From DASSLY01 sp035689185 (GTDB lineage Bacteria; Actinomycetota; Actinomycetes; Actinomycetales; Dermatophilaceae): a stretch of DNA of 48,484 nucleotides. Each line of letters begins with the position of its first letter. The first letter of the stretch is position 1. The stretch covers positions 1 through 48,484 of the forward strand of contig DASSLY010000018.1 of NCBI GenBank assembly GCA_035689185.1, given 5' to 3'. The notes beneath the pieces are model-generated. The model did not search any database. It was not told where the DNA came from and saw only the letters and a list, made by a program, of their open reading frames with translations. Shown in pieces: positions 1 to 7,765 of this stretch. A program made the translations under genes and the position numbers.

Positions 1-109
1 GCCCGATGAGCCGCGACACGGCCACGGCCTCGTCGCGTCGGAACCACCGCACCACGATGGGTGGCGGCGAACTGCCCGCCGGTTCGGCATTGACCTGAGA
101 GGAGTTCAT
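1..109 (-). CDS. N-terminal fragment of an unidentified protein (cut by window edge)
   Basis: A reading frame opens with ATG at 109 on the minus strand and runs off the left edge, giving 36 codons that begin MNSSQVNAEPAGSSPPP and continue with IVVRWFRRDEAVAVSRLIG. A GAGG motif lies 8 nt before the ATG, which supports the start. The hydrophobic-Arg-Asp-Glu-Ala-Val pattern resembles the first strand and helix of a GNAT acetyltransferase, but too little is visible to claim that. The 147 bases between this start and the next gene at 257 hold no other recognisable element. Confidence 0.4.
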   Translation of the reverse strand, partial: MNSSQVNAEPAGSSPPPIVVRWFRRDEAVAVSRLIG

Positions 110-256
110 GGACGTAACCTCACGGCGGGCCGGTTCGGCCCCGGCGGCTCGGGTGCCATGCCACGGTAGCCGCAGCCGGCTGCCAAGAGCAGGACCGCGG
201 CCGCGCCGAAGACACCGTCGGCGCGTGCAGGCTGCAGAGGAGCCCAGAGGAGCCCG

Positions 257-1120
257 ATGAGCGACGTCGACCCCGCCGCCGTCCTCCGCGACGTGAACCG
301 CGACCACGGGACCAACTTCGAGCTCGACGGGACGTTCGAGACGGGACGCCAGGGCGGCGCCCATCGGGTGAGCTCACACGTAGGCGAGGTGGCGGTGTTC
401 AAGTGCACCCGCAACCCGGGCGTGATCAGGCGCCTACCACAGGCCAAGTCGGACGTCGCCAGGCTCCGGCGACGCGGCTATCCAACGCCGGCCTGGCTGA
501 TCAGTGGGGTGACGAACGGCGGTGTCGGCTTCGTCGTCCAAGAGCTGGCAACCGGCGTTCCGGGAACCTGGGCGACCGTGGGCCTGGCAGCGCTGTGCGA
601 GACGATCGAGCAGCAGGCCGGGCTCGGTCACCCGAGCAACGAGTCCTGGTCCTCCTACGTCGAGTGGGCTGCTCGCGATCCGGCCGGGCCTCGACGCCAG
701 CTGGCCTCCACCCCCTCCGGGCGGCGGCTGGTCGCCCACTTCGACGCCGTCCTCCGGGGTCACCCGCCGAGCGTCCCGACGACGGAGGACCTGGTGCACG
801 GCGACATGAACACCTCGAACGTCCTGGTCGCGGCGGGACGGATCTCGGCCGTCATCGACATCGAGGCGATCGGACCGGGAACGCGCGCCGTCGACTACGC
901 CTGGCTGTTGCGGGAGGGCTTCACGGTTGGTGCCCCGGCTGCCGACCTGGAGATGATCCGACGTGGCGGGGTCGGCGCAGCGGGACCGGCGGTCTTCGCC
1001 ACCTGCTGCGCAGCAACGGCGTTCGACATCACCCTGTTCGAGGGTAACCAGGGATCGCCAACATCAGCCTCCGCGCTTGCGGACGCCATGCACGCCCTGG
1101 CGGACTTCATCCGCGCCTGA
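257..1120 (+). CDS. Aminoglycoside phosphotransferase (APH)-family kinase-like protein
   Basis: This 287-residue protein has the APH/choline-kinase fold signature. The catalytic loop HGDMNTSNV lies at residues 181-189 (Asp183 the likely base, Asn188 a metal ligand), and the Mg-binding DIE is at 201-203 in VIDIEAIGPG. The N-terminal lobe carries a glycine-containing turn (GRQGGAH) and AVFK, where Lys49 could contact ATP. Proteins of this family phosphorylate small hydroxylated molecules such as aminoglycosides, choline or sugars; the substrate here cannot be told. GAGGAG sits just upstream of the ATG. No partner gene lies in the same direction, so it is probably monocistronic. The family call is firm, the substrate unknown. 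Confidence 0.8.
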   Translation: MSDVDPAAVLRDVNRDHGTNFELDGTFETGRQGGAHRVSSHVGEVAVFKCTRNPGVIRRLPQAKSDVARLRRRGYPTPAWLISGVTNGGVGFVVQELATGVPGTWATVGLAALCETIEQQAGLGHPSNESWSSYVEWAARDPAGPRRQLASTPSGRRLVAHFDAVLRGHPPSVPTTEDLVHGDMNTSNVLVAAGRISAVIDIEAIGPGTRAVDYAWLLREGFTVGAPAADLEMIRRGGVGAAGPAVFATCCAATAFDITLFEGNQGSPTSASALADAMHALADFIRA

Positions 1121-1154
1121 CCGGACTTGCAGCGTGCACGCGGCTACTCGGGGC

Positions 1155-1414
1155 TCAACCGAGCACGCGGAGCACCTCGAACGCGCAGCGGGGGCCGGTG
1201 GACCGGGCCAGCCGGCGGTCTCCGATCAGCAGCGGCAGGTCGAGGAGCTCCGCGAGAGCGACGTATGCGGCGTCGCTGACCGAGAGATTGTCCCGCAGCT
1301 CCCAGCAGCGACCCAGCAGAGCGTCTCCCAGCGGAGCCGTCTACGCGCCGCGTCGCCGTCCGGACCGTCATCGGCCAGTGCGACGACGAGCACACCGGCG
1401 TCAACGACGATCAC
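1155..1414 (-). pseudogene. Decayed VapC-type PIN-domain toxin
   Basis: The frame opening at ATG 1414 starts MIVVDAGVLVVALAD, the classic first strand of a PIN RNase with the first acidic residue (Asp5). After about 30 residues (GDAARRRLRWETL) the frame changes. A second frame then encodes the C-terminal half of a PIN domain: CWELRDNLSVSDAAYVALA with the conserved Asp, then LLIGDRRLARSTG and a stop at 1155. About 60 residues of the middle are missing, so the toxin carries an internal deletion plus frame change and cannot be active. It overlaps the antitoxin-like frame upstream, as is usual in vapBC operons. Confidence 0.65.
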
Positions 1415-1639
1415 CGTCGTCTCGCACCGCCTCGACCGCCGCGGCGAAGGTCAGCGACCCGCCGTCGCTCATGCCAGCCCGCGCGAGCACCTCCTCGCCG
1501 GAGGGGCGGCCGGCTTCCTCGATCGGCCGTGACCGCAGGTACTCCTCGAGGGACTGGCGGGCCTCGGCGGCGCGCCGACGCAGCACTCGGTGCGTCTCCT
1601 CCGGGACGTCCTTGACCTGGCTGCTGGTAATGGCGCCAT
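1401..1639 (-). pseudogene. Decayed VapB-type antitoxin
   Basis: The frame ending at 1401 encodes VPEETHRVLRRRAAEARQSL followed by EEYLRSR and PIEEAGRPSGEEVLARAG. This is the ribbon-helix-helix N-terminus and linker of a VapB/FitA-like antitoxin. The ATG at 1639 (ATGGCGCCATTACC) is one base out of frame with this sequence, consistent with loss of a G near the start. Unless the internal GTG near 1589 is used, the gene is broken. It sits directly before and overlaps the deleted vapC, so the whole module looks inactive. Confidence 0.55.
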
Positions 1640-1707
1640 TGTGCAGCGCCTAGCGCCGCATTGGCGCCAGCGATGGATCGGGGCAGGCCTCGACGAGATG
1701 GGTGCTC

Positions 1708-2658
1708 TCAGGCTTCGACCAGGGTTCCGTTGGGCCCGATCCGCACCGGGACCGGGTCGATGATCTCGAAGGAGTGGATGCCCTCCGGCTCCTGGTTGAG
1801 GAAGCCGACGAAGACCCACCGGCCGGCGCGGTCGCGCACCAGCGGGGCGGCGAAGAGCCGGGGCACCGCCCGGAACGGCTCGGCCCGCCCCATGTCCCAC
1901 GGCCCCACCAGGGTCTCCCCCGGCGCCGACCAGGTCGAGTAGTCCCCGTCCGCCGCGATGCGCTGCGGGGTCATCTCCTGCGGGTGGCAGGTGAAGGCCA
2001 CCACCGGGGCACCGTCGACGACTCGCGGCTGCAGCACTTCGAGCTGGCCGAAACCGTGCCCCGGCTCGCAGGCGGGCGGGCCCAGCTCCCAAGTCACCAG
2101 GTCGTGGCTGCGGGCATGCGCGATGACGCCGTCGTCGTTGGGTGCGGCGCCCACCGCCCGGGCGGTGACGAACAGGTGCCAGCCGTCGCCACCGGGATCG
2201 CGGACGACCGTCGGGTCCCGCCAGGTCTCGCTCGCCTCCGGGAACTCCGCCAACGTCTTGTACCAGCGCGGGTCGGGACGGATCACGGGCCCCTCCCCCA
2301 CCCGGCGCCACGTGTGCAGGTCCTCCGACACCGCTACCCCGAGCCGCTGGTCCTTCACCCCGCGGCCCTGGCTGTTCACGGCCGTGTAGAACATCCGCCA
2401 GAGCCCGTCGTCATCCCGGATCACCGAGCCGGTCCACACCGCCAGGTCGTCCCAGTCGGCGGTGCCCGCGCCGAACGCCTCACCGAGGTAGGTCCACTCC
2501 ACCAGGTCGCTGGACGTGGCGTGTCCCACGGTGGCCGCGACGTGCCGCAGCCCGGGGTCCGCCAGCGCCCGGGGAGCCTTGAGGAAGAACAGGTGGTAGA
2601 GCAGCCCGTCATCGGCCATCCAGCTGTCCCAGATCCACTCGTGCTCAAGTCGCAGCAT
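1708..2658 (-). CDS. GH32/GH68-like five-bladed beta-propeller glycosidase
   Basis: The protein (316 residues from ATG 2658) opens MLRLEHEWIWDSWMADDG, where an Asp after the WDSW segment fits the nucleophile of clan GH-J. It continues with a WTGSV strand, the conserved ETWRDPTVV (RDP motif, transition-state stabiliser) and a later Glu in LEVLQPRVV. These are five-bladed propeller features of GH32/68/43 hydrolases acting on fructans or other sugars. There is no signal peptide, so it is probably cytoplasmic. ATG 2658 is preferred over 2712 because homologous sequence begins there and a CAAAAT hexamer ends 6 nt before it, suggesting a leaderless transcript. The exact substrate is not predictable. 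Confidence 0.7.
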   Translation of the reverse strand: MLRLEHEWIWDSWMADDGLLYHLFFLKAPRALADPGLRHVAATVGHATSSDLVEWTYLGEAFGAGTADWDDLAVWTGSVIRDDDGLWRMFYTAVNSQGRGVKDQRLGVAVSEDLHTWRRVGEGPVIRPDPRWYKTLAEFPEASETWRDPTVVRDPGGDGWHLFVTARAVGAAPNDDGVIAHARSHDLVTWELGPPACEPGHGFGQLEVLQPRVVDGAPVVAFTCHPQEMTPQRIAADGDYSTWSAPGETLVGPWDMGRAEPFRAVPRLFAAPLVRDRAGRWVFVGFLNQEPEGIHSFEIIDPVPVRIGPNGTLVEA

Positions 2659-2805
2659 GCGCCGATTTTGCTCAACCCGGCCGGCCCGCGCGCGCCCAAG
2701 GCCCCCGGACACGCGGGCGGGGCCGGTTCAGCACCGGCCCCACCAGGGCAGACACGCAGGTATGCCGCTCGGCCCGCCGGCCGCTCGGCGCTCCCGGGCC
2801 CGGCG

Positions 2806-2979
2806 TCAGTTCTTGAAGGCGTCCTTCACGTTCTCCCCGGCCTGCTTCAGGTCCGACGAGCTCTGGTCAACCTGCCCCTCGGCCTCCAGCTGCTCGTCGT
2901 CGGTCGCCTTGCCGGCGGCCTCCTTCATCTTGCCCTTCGCGTCCTCGGCGGCATTCTGGATCTTGTCTGACAGTCCCAT
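2806..2979 (-). CDS. CsbD-family small stress protein
   Basis: This 57-residue acidic, Lys/Ala-rich protein begins MGLSDKIQNAAEDAKGKMKE and continues with AAGKATDDEQLEAEGQVDQS, the standard CsbD/YjbJ pattern of amphipathic helices. Members are abundant stress-induced proteins of poorly defined role in Gram-positive bacteria. GGAAGGGAAG lies immediately upstream of the ATG and is a strong ribosome-binding site. The gene stands alone between the GH32-like gene and the divergent carboxypeptidase gene. Family assignment is clear; molecular function is not known. Confidence 0.85.
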   Translation of the reverse strand: MGLSDKIQNAAEDAKGKMKEAAGKATDDEQLEAEGQVDQSSSDLKQAGENVKDAFKN

Positions 2980-3116
2980 GAGGTCTTCCCTTCCTGGTTT
3001 GCGGGCCTGGCGGCCCGGCATCGGTGCGCTACCCGGTGACGGCAGCGGCAAACCCGCAACTCCGCCACCAACGGGTAGCTGACAACTTATGCTCGTTTCG
3101 GCGGGGACAGCGAGGG

Positions 3117-4391
3117 ATGGCGGCGATGACGGCGATCGGCACGGGGCGGCGGACGCCCCTGACCGCTCGCTGCCGACCCTTGGTGCTGTTGATCGCGATC
3201 GGCGTTGCCCTGGCAGCCGGCCTCCCCCACGCGAGCGCCCCCGCAGCCGCAGCAGCCGCAGCAGCCGCAGGGTTCGAGCAGCCGTCCGATCCGGCCGAGC
3301 TGACGCCGGCCGAGGTCGCCCGGCAGGTCGCTGCCGGCCAGCAGCTGCAGGCCCAGCTGACCAGCACCAGCGCGGCCGTCGTGGCGGCCACAGCGAACCT
3401 GAGCGCGCTCGCCGACCGGGCCAACCTGTTCCTGCAGCGCCTGGCCGAGGCCGACGCGGCCCAGCAGGCGGCGCGGGCGGCCCAGGCCACGGCACGTGCG
3501 CAGTCCCGGCGACTGGCGGCCGACCTGGCCGGGCGGCAGGCCGAGATCGGCCGGTGGGCGCGCGACAGCTATGTCAGCGGGGACGGCCGGCTGCAGGAGC
3601 TCGCGGCGTTCGCATCCGTGCTGACCAATCCCGACCCGGCCAAGGGCGCCGACCTGGTCGGGCTGCTGCAGTACCTCGCTGACGAGCGCGCCCTGCGGTT
3701 CGCCGCACTGACCACGACGGCCAACCGCCAGGTCGCGGCCGAGCGCGATGCCGCGGCAGCGGCCGTCCAGGCCGCCGCCGCCGCCAGGGACGCCAAGGCG
3801 GCCCGGGCCGTGCTGCTGCCGGTGGTGGACCAGCAGCGCAGCGCCCTGGCCCGGCTGCGGGACGCCGAGCGCAGCGAGCTGTCCACCTTGACCGAGGCGC
3901 TCCGCCGCTCGCAGGCCGGGCGGGACCCTGCCCTGACCGCCGCGCTGAGCGCCGCGGCGGTGCCGGTCGTCGGCACCTGCCGGGCCGACAACGCGGCATA
4001 CCCGAACGGCCTGCTACCCGCCTCGGCGCTGTGCCCGCTCTACCAGGCCCCCGGCGAGTACCTGCGGGAGCAGCCGGCGCGCAACTTCAATGCGCTCAGC
4101 CGTGCCTACGAGCGCGACACCGGGCGGCCCCTGTGCGTCACCGACGGCTACCGGTCGTATGCCGAGCAGGTGGCCGTCTACGCTGCCCGGCCCCAGCTGG
4201 CGGCCCGCCCCGGGACCAGCCAGCACGGGCTGGGGCTGGCCGTCGACCTCTGCGGCGGCGTGCAGAGCTTCGGCGAGGCGGCGTACCTGTGGATGAAGCG
4301 GTACGCCCCGCTGTACGGCTGGTTCCATCCCTCGTGGGCCGAGCCTGTCGGGTCCAAGCCGGAGCCCTGGCACTGGGAGTTCGCCGGCTGA
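3117..4391 (+). CDS. Secreted D-alanyl-D-alanine carboxypeptidase-like protein (VanY/M15B) with coiled-coil N-terminus
   Basis: From ATG 3117 (AGCGAGGG just upstream) the 424-residue product has a Sec signal peptide: a basic segment, then LVLLIAIGVALAAG, with a likely cleavage near ASA. An Ala/Gln-rich coiled coil follows (roughly residues 55-280), as in septal peptidoglycan hydrolases. The C-terminal M15B domain contains DGYRSYAEQ, SQHGLGLAVDLC (zinc His and Asp, HxxxxxxD) and PWHWEF (third zinc ligand). It probably trims peptidoglycan peptides outside the membrane; the coiled coil may recruit it to a division complex. A TATGCT hexamer at 3088-3093 could be its -10 element. Substrate specificity is inferred from the fold only. 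Confidence 0.82.
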   Translation: MAAMTAIGTGRRTPLTARCRPLVLLIAIGVALAAGLPHASAPAAAAAAAAAGFEQPSDPAELTPAEVARQVAAGQQLQAQLTSTSAAVVAATANLSALADRANLFLQRLAEADAAQQAARAAQATARAQSRRLAADLAGRQAEIGRWARDSYVSGDGRLQELAAFASVLTNPDPAKGADLVGLLQYLADERALRFAALTTTANRQVAAERDAAAAAVQAAAAARDAKAARAVLLPVVDQQRSALARLRDAERSELSTLTEALRRSQAGRDPALTAALSAAAVPVVGTCRADNAAYPNGLLPASALCPLYQAPGEYLREQPARNFNALSRAYERDTGRPLCVTDGYRSYAEQVAVYAARPQLAARPGTSQHGLGLAVDLCGGVQSFGEAAYLWMKRYAPLYGWFHPSWAEPVGSKPEPWHWEFAG

Positions 4392-4454
4392 CGCGCGTGC
4401 GTCCTGGTCGTGGCGTGGCCGGGGCCCGGTGGAGGCGTGTGGAATGCTGCGCCC

Positions 4455-5843
4455 ATGGCCGGCCGGGAGGGTGTCACCGCTGCGGCGTCGGCCCGTCGCG
4501 ACACCCCGCACCAGCGGGCCTGGTACTGGTACGACTGGGCCAACTCGGCCTACGTGACCACCACCACGACGGTGCTCTTCGCGCCGTACCTGACTGCTCT
4601 CGCCGAGGCGGACGCCTGCCCGTCACTGCCCGACGGGGCGTCCTGCACCTCGACGCTGGACGTGCTCGGCATCCCGGTCTCCCCCGGCTCGCTGGTCCCG
4701 TACACCCTGACGCTGTCGACGATCGTCTCGGCGCTCGTGTTGGTCTTCGTGGGCGCCGTCGCCGACCGGTCGCCTCGCCCGACCAGCCTGTTCGCGGGGT
4801 TCGCCTGGACCGGTTCCGCGGCTGCCGCCGCGATGTTCGCCGTCGCGGGGACGAACTGGCGGCTGGGTGTCCTGCTGCTGGTGCTGGCCAACCTGTGCCT
4901 CGGGGCATCCCTGGTCATCTACGACTCGCTGCTGTGCCGGATCGCCGGCCCGGACGAGCGGGACCGGGTGTCCAGCCGCGGCTGGGCGCTGGGCTACCTG
5001 GGCGGTGGCCTGCTGCTCGTCCTGAACCTCGGGCTGCTGCAGCTGCACACGACATTCGGGCTGTCCCGCCCGGACGCGGTGCGGGTCAGCCTGCTGTCGG
5101 CGGGACTGTGGTGGGCGGGGTTCACCCTCATCCCGGTGCTGGGGCTGCGCGACCTGCGGGGCACGACGGCCACGCCGGTGCAGCGCGGCGCCGGCGTCGT
5201 CGGGGGCAGCATGGCCCAGCTCCGCAGCACCTTCCAGGAGTTGCGGGCCTTCCCGCAGACCATGCTGTTCCTGCTGGCCTACCTGTTCTACAACGACGGC
5301 ATCCAGACGGTGATCGGGTCGGCCAGCCTGTACGGGGCACGCGAACTGCGCCTGGGAGAGACCCAGCTGGTGACGACCGTGCTGCTGGTTCAGTTCGTGG
5401 CGTTCGCCGGGGCCCTGCTGTTCGGCCGGCTCGCACTGGTCTTCGGCGCGTGGCGGGTGGTGCTGGCCAGCCTGGGGCTGTGGCTGCTGGTGGTGGCGCT
5501 GGCGCTGTTCGTGCCCGCCGGGGCGTTCGGGCAGTTCCTTGCCCTCGCGGTCCTCATCGGGATCGTGCTCGGCGGCAGCCAGGCCCTGTCCAGGTCGCTC
5601 TACAGCCAGCTGGTCCCCCGCGGCAAGGAGGCCGAGTTCTTCAGCCTGTACCAGGCGATGGAGCGCGGAACCAGCTGGCTGGGCACGTTGATCTTCGGCC
5701 TGGTACACCAGCTCACCGGGTCCTACCGCGAGGCGATCGCGGCTCTGGTGGTGTTCTTCCTCGTCGGCGGGGTCCTGCTCGCGCGGGTGCGGATGGCTGA
5801 GGGCATCGTCGCGGCCGGCAACACCGTGCCGCGCGTCGTGTAG
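4455..5843 (+). CDS. MFS transporter, UMF1/Atg22-like family
   Basis: This 462-residue membrane protein has about 12 hydrophobic segments. The N-terminal WYWYDWANSAYVTT is the hallmark of the UMF1 (vacuole effluxer Atg22-like) branch of the major facilitator superfamily. A helix-rich C-terminal half contains GGSQALSRSLYSQLVP and GKEAEFFSLY, also typical of this branch. It sits in the cytoplasmic membrane; the cargo is unknown, with amino acids or other small metabolites proposed for relatives. ATG 4455 follows AATGCT by 6 nt, so the transcript may be leaderless. The gene stands apart from the carboxypeptidase gene by 63 nt and shows no operon partner. Confidence 0.8.
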   Translation: MAGREGVTAAASARRDTPHQRAWYWYDWANSAYVTTTTTVLFAPYLTALAEADACPSLPDGASCTSTLDVLGIPVSPGSLVPYTLTLSTIVSALVLVFVGAVADRSPRPTSLFAGFAWTGSAAAAAMFAVAGTNWRLGVLLLVLANLCLGASLVIYDSLLCRIAGPDERDRVSSRGWALGYLGGGLLLVLNLGLLQLHTTFGLSRPDAVRVSLLSAGLWWAGFTLIPVLGLRDLRGTTATPVQRGAGVVGGSMAQLRSTFQELRAFPQTMLFLLAYLFYNDGIQTVIGSASLYGARELRLGETQLVTTVLLVQFVAFAGALLFGRLALVFGAWRVVLASLGLWLLVVALALFVPAGAFGQFLALAVLIGIVLGGSQALSRSLYSQLVPRGKEAEFFSLYQAMERGTSWLGTLIFGLVHQLTGSYREAIAALVVFFLVGGVLLARVRMAEGIVAAGNTVPRVV

Positions 5844-5850
5844 CGCGGCC

Positions 5851-5900
5851 GTGCAGCGCAGTCGTGCAGCGCAGTCGTGCAGCGGTCTTGCAGCGCGGCC
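5851..5900. repeat. 13-bp tandem repeat downstream of the MFS gene
   Basis: The unit GTGCAGCGCAGTC occurs at 5851-5863 and 5864-5876, followed by diverged copies at 5877-5889 and 5890-5900. It starts a few bases after the MFS stop codon. The rest of the stretch to 6062 shows no gene. Function unknown; it may be a slippage product. Confidence 0.7.
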
Positions 5901-6062
5901 GGCGGCACAGCCTGGCACCACCCAGCACGGGGCCCCTTGCCCGCCGCGGCACGACGCCGGGGCGGCACCACACCCAACCAAACGCAGGCCTATGGCGTCG
6001 TAACGGGCGTCAGGGCCTGGGTGGAGGCATCCGGCTCTCGCGGTGACACCGAACACGTGGAT

Positions 6063-6088
6063 GGAACATTTGCCTGCTCGGTCGCGTT
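6063..6088 (+). promoter_or_regulatory. Sigma-R/SigH-like promoter of rbpA
   Basis: GGAAC at 6063-6067 and GTT at 6086-6088 are separated by exactly 18 nt. This matches the GGAAT-N18-GTT consensus of the thiol-stress ECF sigma factor SigR/SigH of actinomycetes. It lies about 40 nt upstream of the rbpA start, and rbpA is a known SigR target in Streptomyces. Confidence 0.6.
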
Positions 6089-6126
6089 GGCCCAGGTGAC
6101 ATGGACGAGACGTTGGGAGATCCCTG

Positions 6127-6486
6127 ATGGCAGAACGAACCCTGCGAGGCACGAACCTGAGTGCGCTCAGCATGGAAAGCGACGAGAATGTGGTGCTCAG
6201 CGAACGTCAGCTGGTGCGCTACGTCTGCCCGCAGGGCCACGTCATCGAGCTGCCGTTCTCGGTCGAGGCGGAGATCCCACCAGCTTGGGAGTGCCGCTGC
6301 GGCCTGGAGGCCGTGCTGGACGGCGGTGGGGAGATCCAGCACAAGCCGCTGAAGCACACCCGCACCCACTGGGACATGCTGTTGGAGCGACGATCCCTGC
6401 CGGAGCTGGAGGAATTGCTCGAAGAGCGGCTGACCCTGCTGCGGCAGGCCCGCGGACAGCTGCCCACGGACAAGCGGACGGCCTAG
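6127..6486 (+). CDS. rbpA: RNA polymerase-binding protein RbpA
   Basis: This 119-residue protein matches RbpA. It has an N-terminal tail (MAERTLRGTNLSALSMESDE), a zinc-ribbon-like core with YVCPQGH and WECRCG cysteines and histidine, then KPLKHTRTHWDMLLERR, the basic linker and sigma-interaction domain. RbpA binds RNA polymerase with the housekeeping sigma factor and stabilises open complexes. GGGAGA precedes the ATG at a normal spacing. A SigR-like promoter lies upstream. The 3' end overlaps the stop of the convergent fxsA gene by 4 bases. Confidence 0.95.
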   Translation: MAERTLRGTNLSALSMESDENVVLSERQLVRYVCPQGHVIELPFSVEAEIPPAWECRCGLEAVLDGGGEIQHKPLKHTRTHWDMLLERRSLPELEELLEERLTLLRQARGQLPTDKRTA

Positions 6487-6926
6487 ACCACCTCCCCCTG
6501 CACCACGTCTCCCTCGCCCGGACGCCGCTGGCCCAGTAGCCGCCGAGCCAGCGTCCGTTCGACGGCGCGCCGGGCCACCGGGCGGGTGATCGGCAGGACG
6601 GCGAGCAGACCCACGGCGGCGGTGACGAACCCGGGCACCACCAGCAGGATGCCCCCGATCAGCACCGCGATCGCGTCGCCGCGGTCTCGGGCGGGCAGGG
6701 TCCCCGTCGCGACCGCCTGGCGCAGCGCGGTCCAGCTGCGCCGCCCCTCCCGCGCCAGCAGCAGCAGGCCCAGCGTGCTGCACGCCAGCAGGAGCAGGAT
6801 GGTCCACCAGGCCCCGATCCGGTTCCCCACGGCAACGACGACCGCCACCTCGACGACCGGCACGGCCAGCAGCGCCGCCAACGGCAGCCGGCCCCTCCAC
6901 CCCCGGCCGGCTACAGGCGATGCCAT
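6483..6926 (-). CDS. fxsA: FxsA-family membrane protein
   Basis: A 147-residue membrane protein with three to four hydrophobic segments: LPLAALLAVPVVEVAVVVAV, a segment around WWTILLLLACSTLG, and GGILLVVPGFVTAAVGLLAV. The helix-Glu pattern in the first segment and the PGF turn are typical of FxsA (known for suppressing phage F exclusion in E. coli); its cellular role is unclear. It is the last gene of the lnt-ppm-fxsA operon; its ATG at 6926 overlaps the end of the mannosyltransferase gene by 16 bases. It converges on rbpA. Confidence 0.85.
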   Translation of the reverse strand: MASPVAGRGWRGRLPLAALLAVPVVEVAVVVAVGNRIGAWWTILLLLACSTLGLLLLAREGRRSWTALRQAVATGTLPARDRGDAIAVLIGGILLVVPGFVTAAVGLLAVLPITRPVARRAVERTLARRLLGQRRPGEGDVVQGEVV

Positions 6927-7765
6927 GTCCCCCTCCGGTGGGCGCCGGGGGTCCGCGCGGAGTCGCTGCGCGCCGCCGGGCGGAGCTGCCTGCCCAGCCG
7001 CCGCAGCTGTCCCAGCCGGTGCCGCAGTCCCCAGTCGGTGATCCGCAGCAGCGACTCGCGCACGATGGCCCCGCTCATCTTCGAGTCACCGATCTCCCGC
7101 TCGACGAAGGTGATGGGCACCTCAGTGACGGTGAGGCCCCTGCGGATGGCACGCCAGGCCAGGTCCACCTGGAAGCAGTACCCCTGCGAAGCGACGTCGT
7201 GCAGGTCCAGCTCCTTCAGCGCGGTCGACCGGTAGACCCGGTAGCCCCCCGTAGCGTCACCGACCGGGATGCCGAGGAGCACCCGGGTGTAGAGGTTCCC
7301 CCCGACGCTGAGCGCCTTGCGGTGCAGCGGCCAGTTCAGCACCGACCCGCCCGGAACCCACCGCGAGCCCAGCACGACGTCCGCCCCGGCCAGCTCGGCC
7401 AGCAGCGACCGGAGTGACTCCGGCTGATGCGACCCGTCGGCGTCCATCTCCACCAGCGCGTCATACCCGCGCTCCAGGCCCCAGGCGAACCCGGCCAGGT
7501 AGGCCGCGCCGAGGCCCTCCTTGCGGGACCGGTGCAGGACGTGGACCGCTGCGTCCGCCGCGGCGAGCCGGTCCGCGACCTCCCCGGTGCCGTCGGGAGA
7601 GCTGTCGTCGAGCACAAGCACCTCCGCCTCCGGCACGGCGGCGCGCAGCCGGGCAACGATCCGGGGTAGGTTCTCCCGCTCGTTGAAGGTCGGGACGCAG
7701 ACCAGGATGCGCTCCACCGGGCCGCGGTCACGGTCAGCCACGGGCCGGGGTGCTCGATCGCTCAT
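6911..7765 (-). CDS. ppm1: Polyprenol monophosphomannose synthase (GT2)
   Basis: The 284-residue glycosyltransferase family 2 protein has ILVCVPTFNERENL, VLVLDDSSPDGTG (nucleotide-sugar binding) and VEMDADGSHQPE (DXD metal motif). A C-terminal signature, GDATGGYRVYR and QGYCFQVDLAWRA, is shared with dolichol-phosphate-mannose synthases. It transfers mannose from GDP-mannose to polyprenyl phosphate, the donor for lipoglycan and protein O-mannosylation outside the membrane. There are no C-terminal membrane helices. The start ATG 7765 lies inside the end of lnt (32-bp overlap), so the two are translationally linked. In mycobacteria the same two activities are fused in one protein; here they are separate. 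Confidence 0.88.
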   Translation of the reverse strand: MSDRAPRPVADRDRGPVERILVCVPTFNERENLPRIVARLRAAVPEAEVLVLDDSSPDGTGEVADRLAAADAAVHVLHRSRKEGLGAAYLAGFAWGLERGYDALVEMDADGSHQPESLRSLLAELAGADVVLGSRWVPGGSVLNWPLHRKALSVGGNLYTRVLLGIPVGDATGGYRVYRSTALKELDLHDVASQGYCFQVDLAWRAIRRGLTVTEVPITFVEREIGDSKMSGAIVRESLLRITDWGLRHRLGQLRRLGRQLRPAARSDSARTPGAHRRGTWHRL

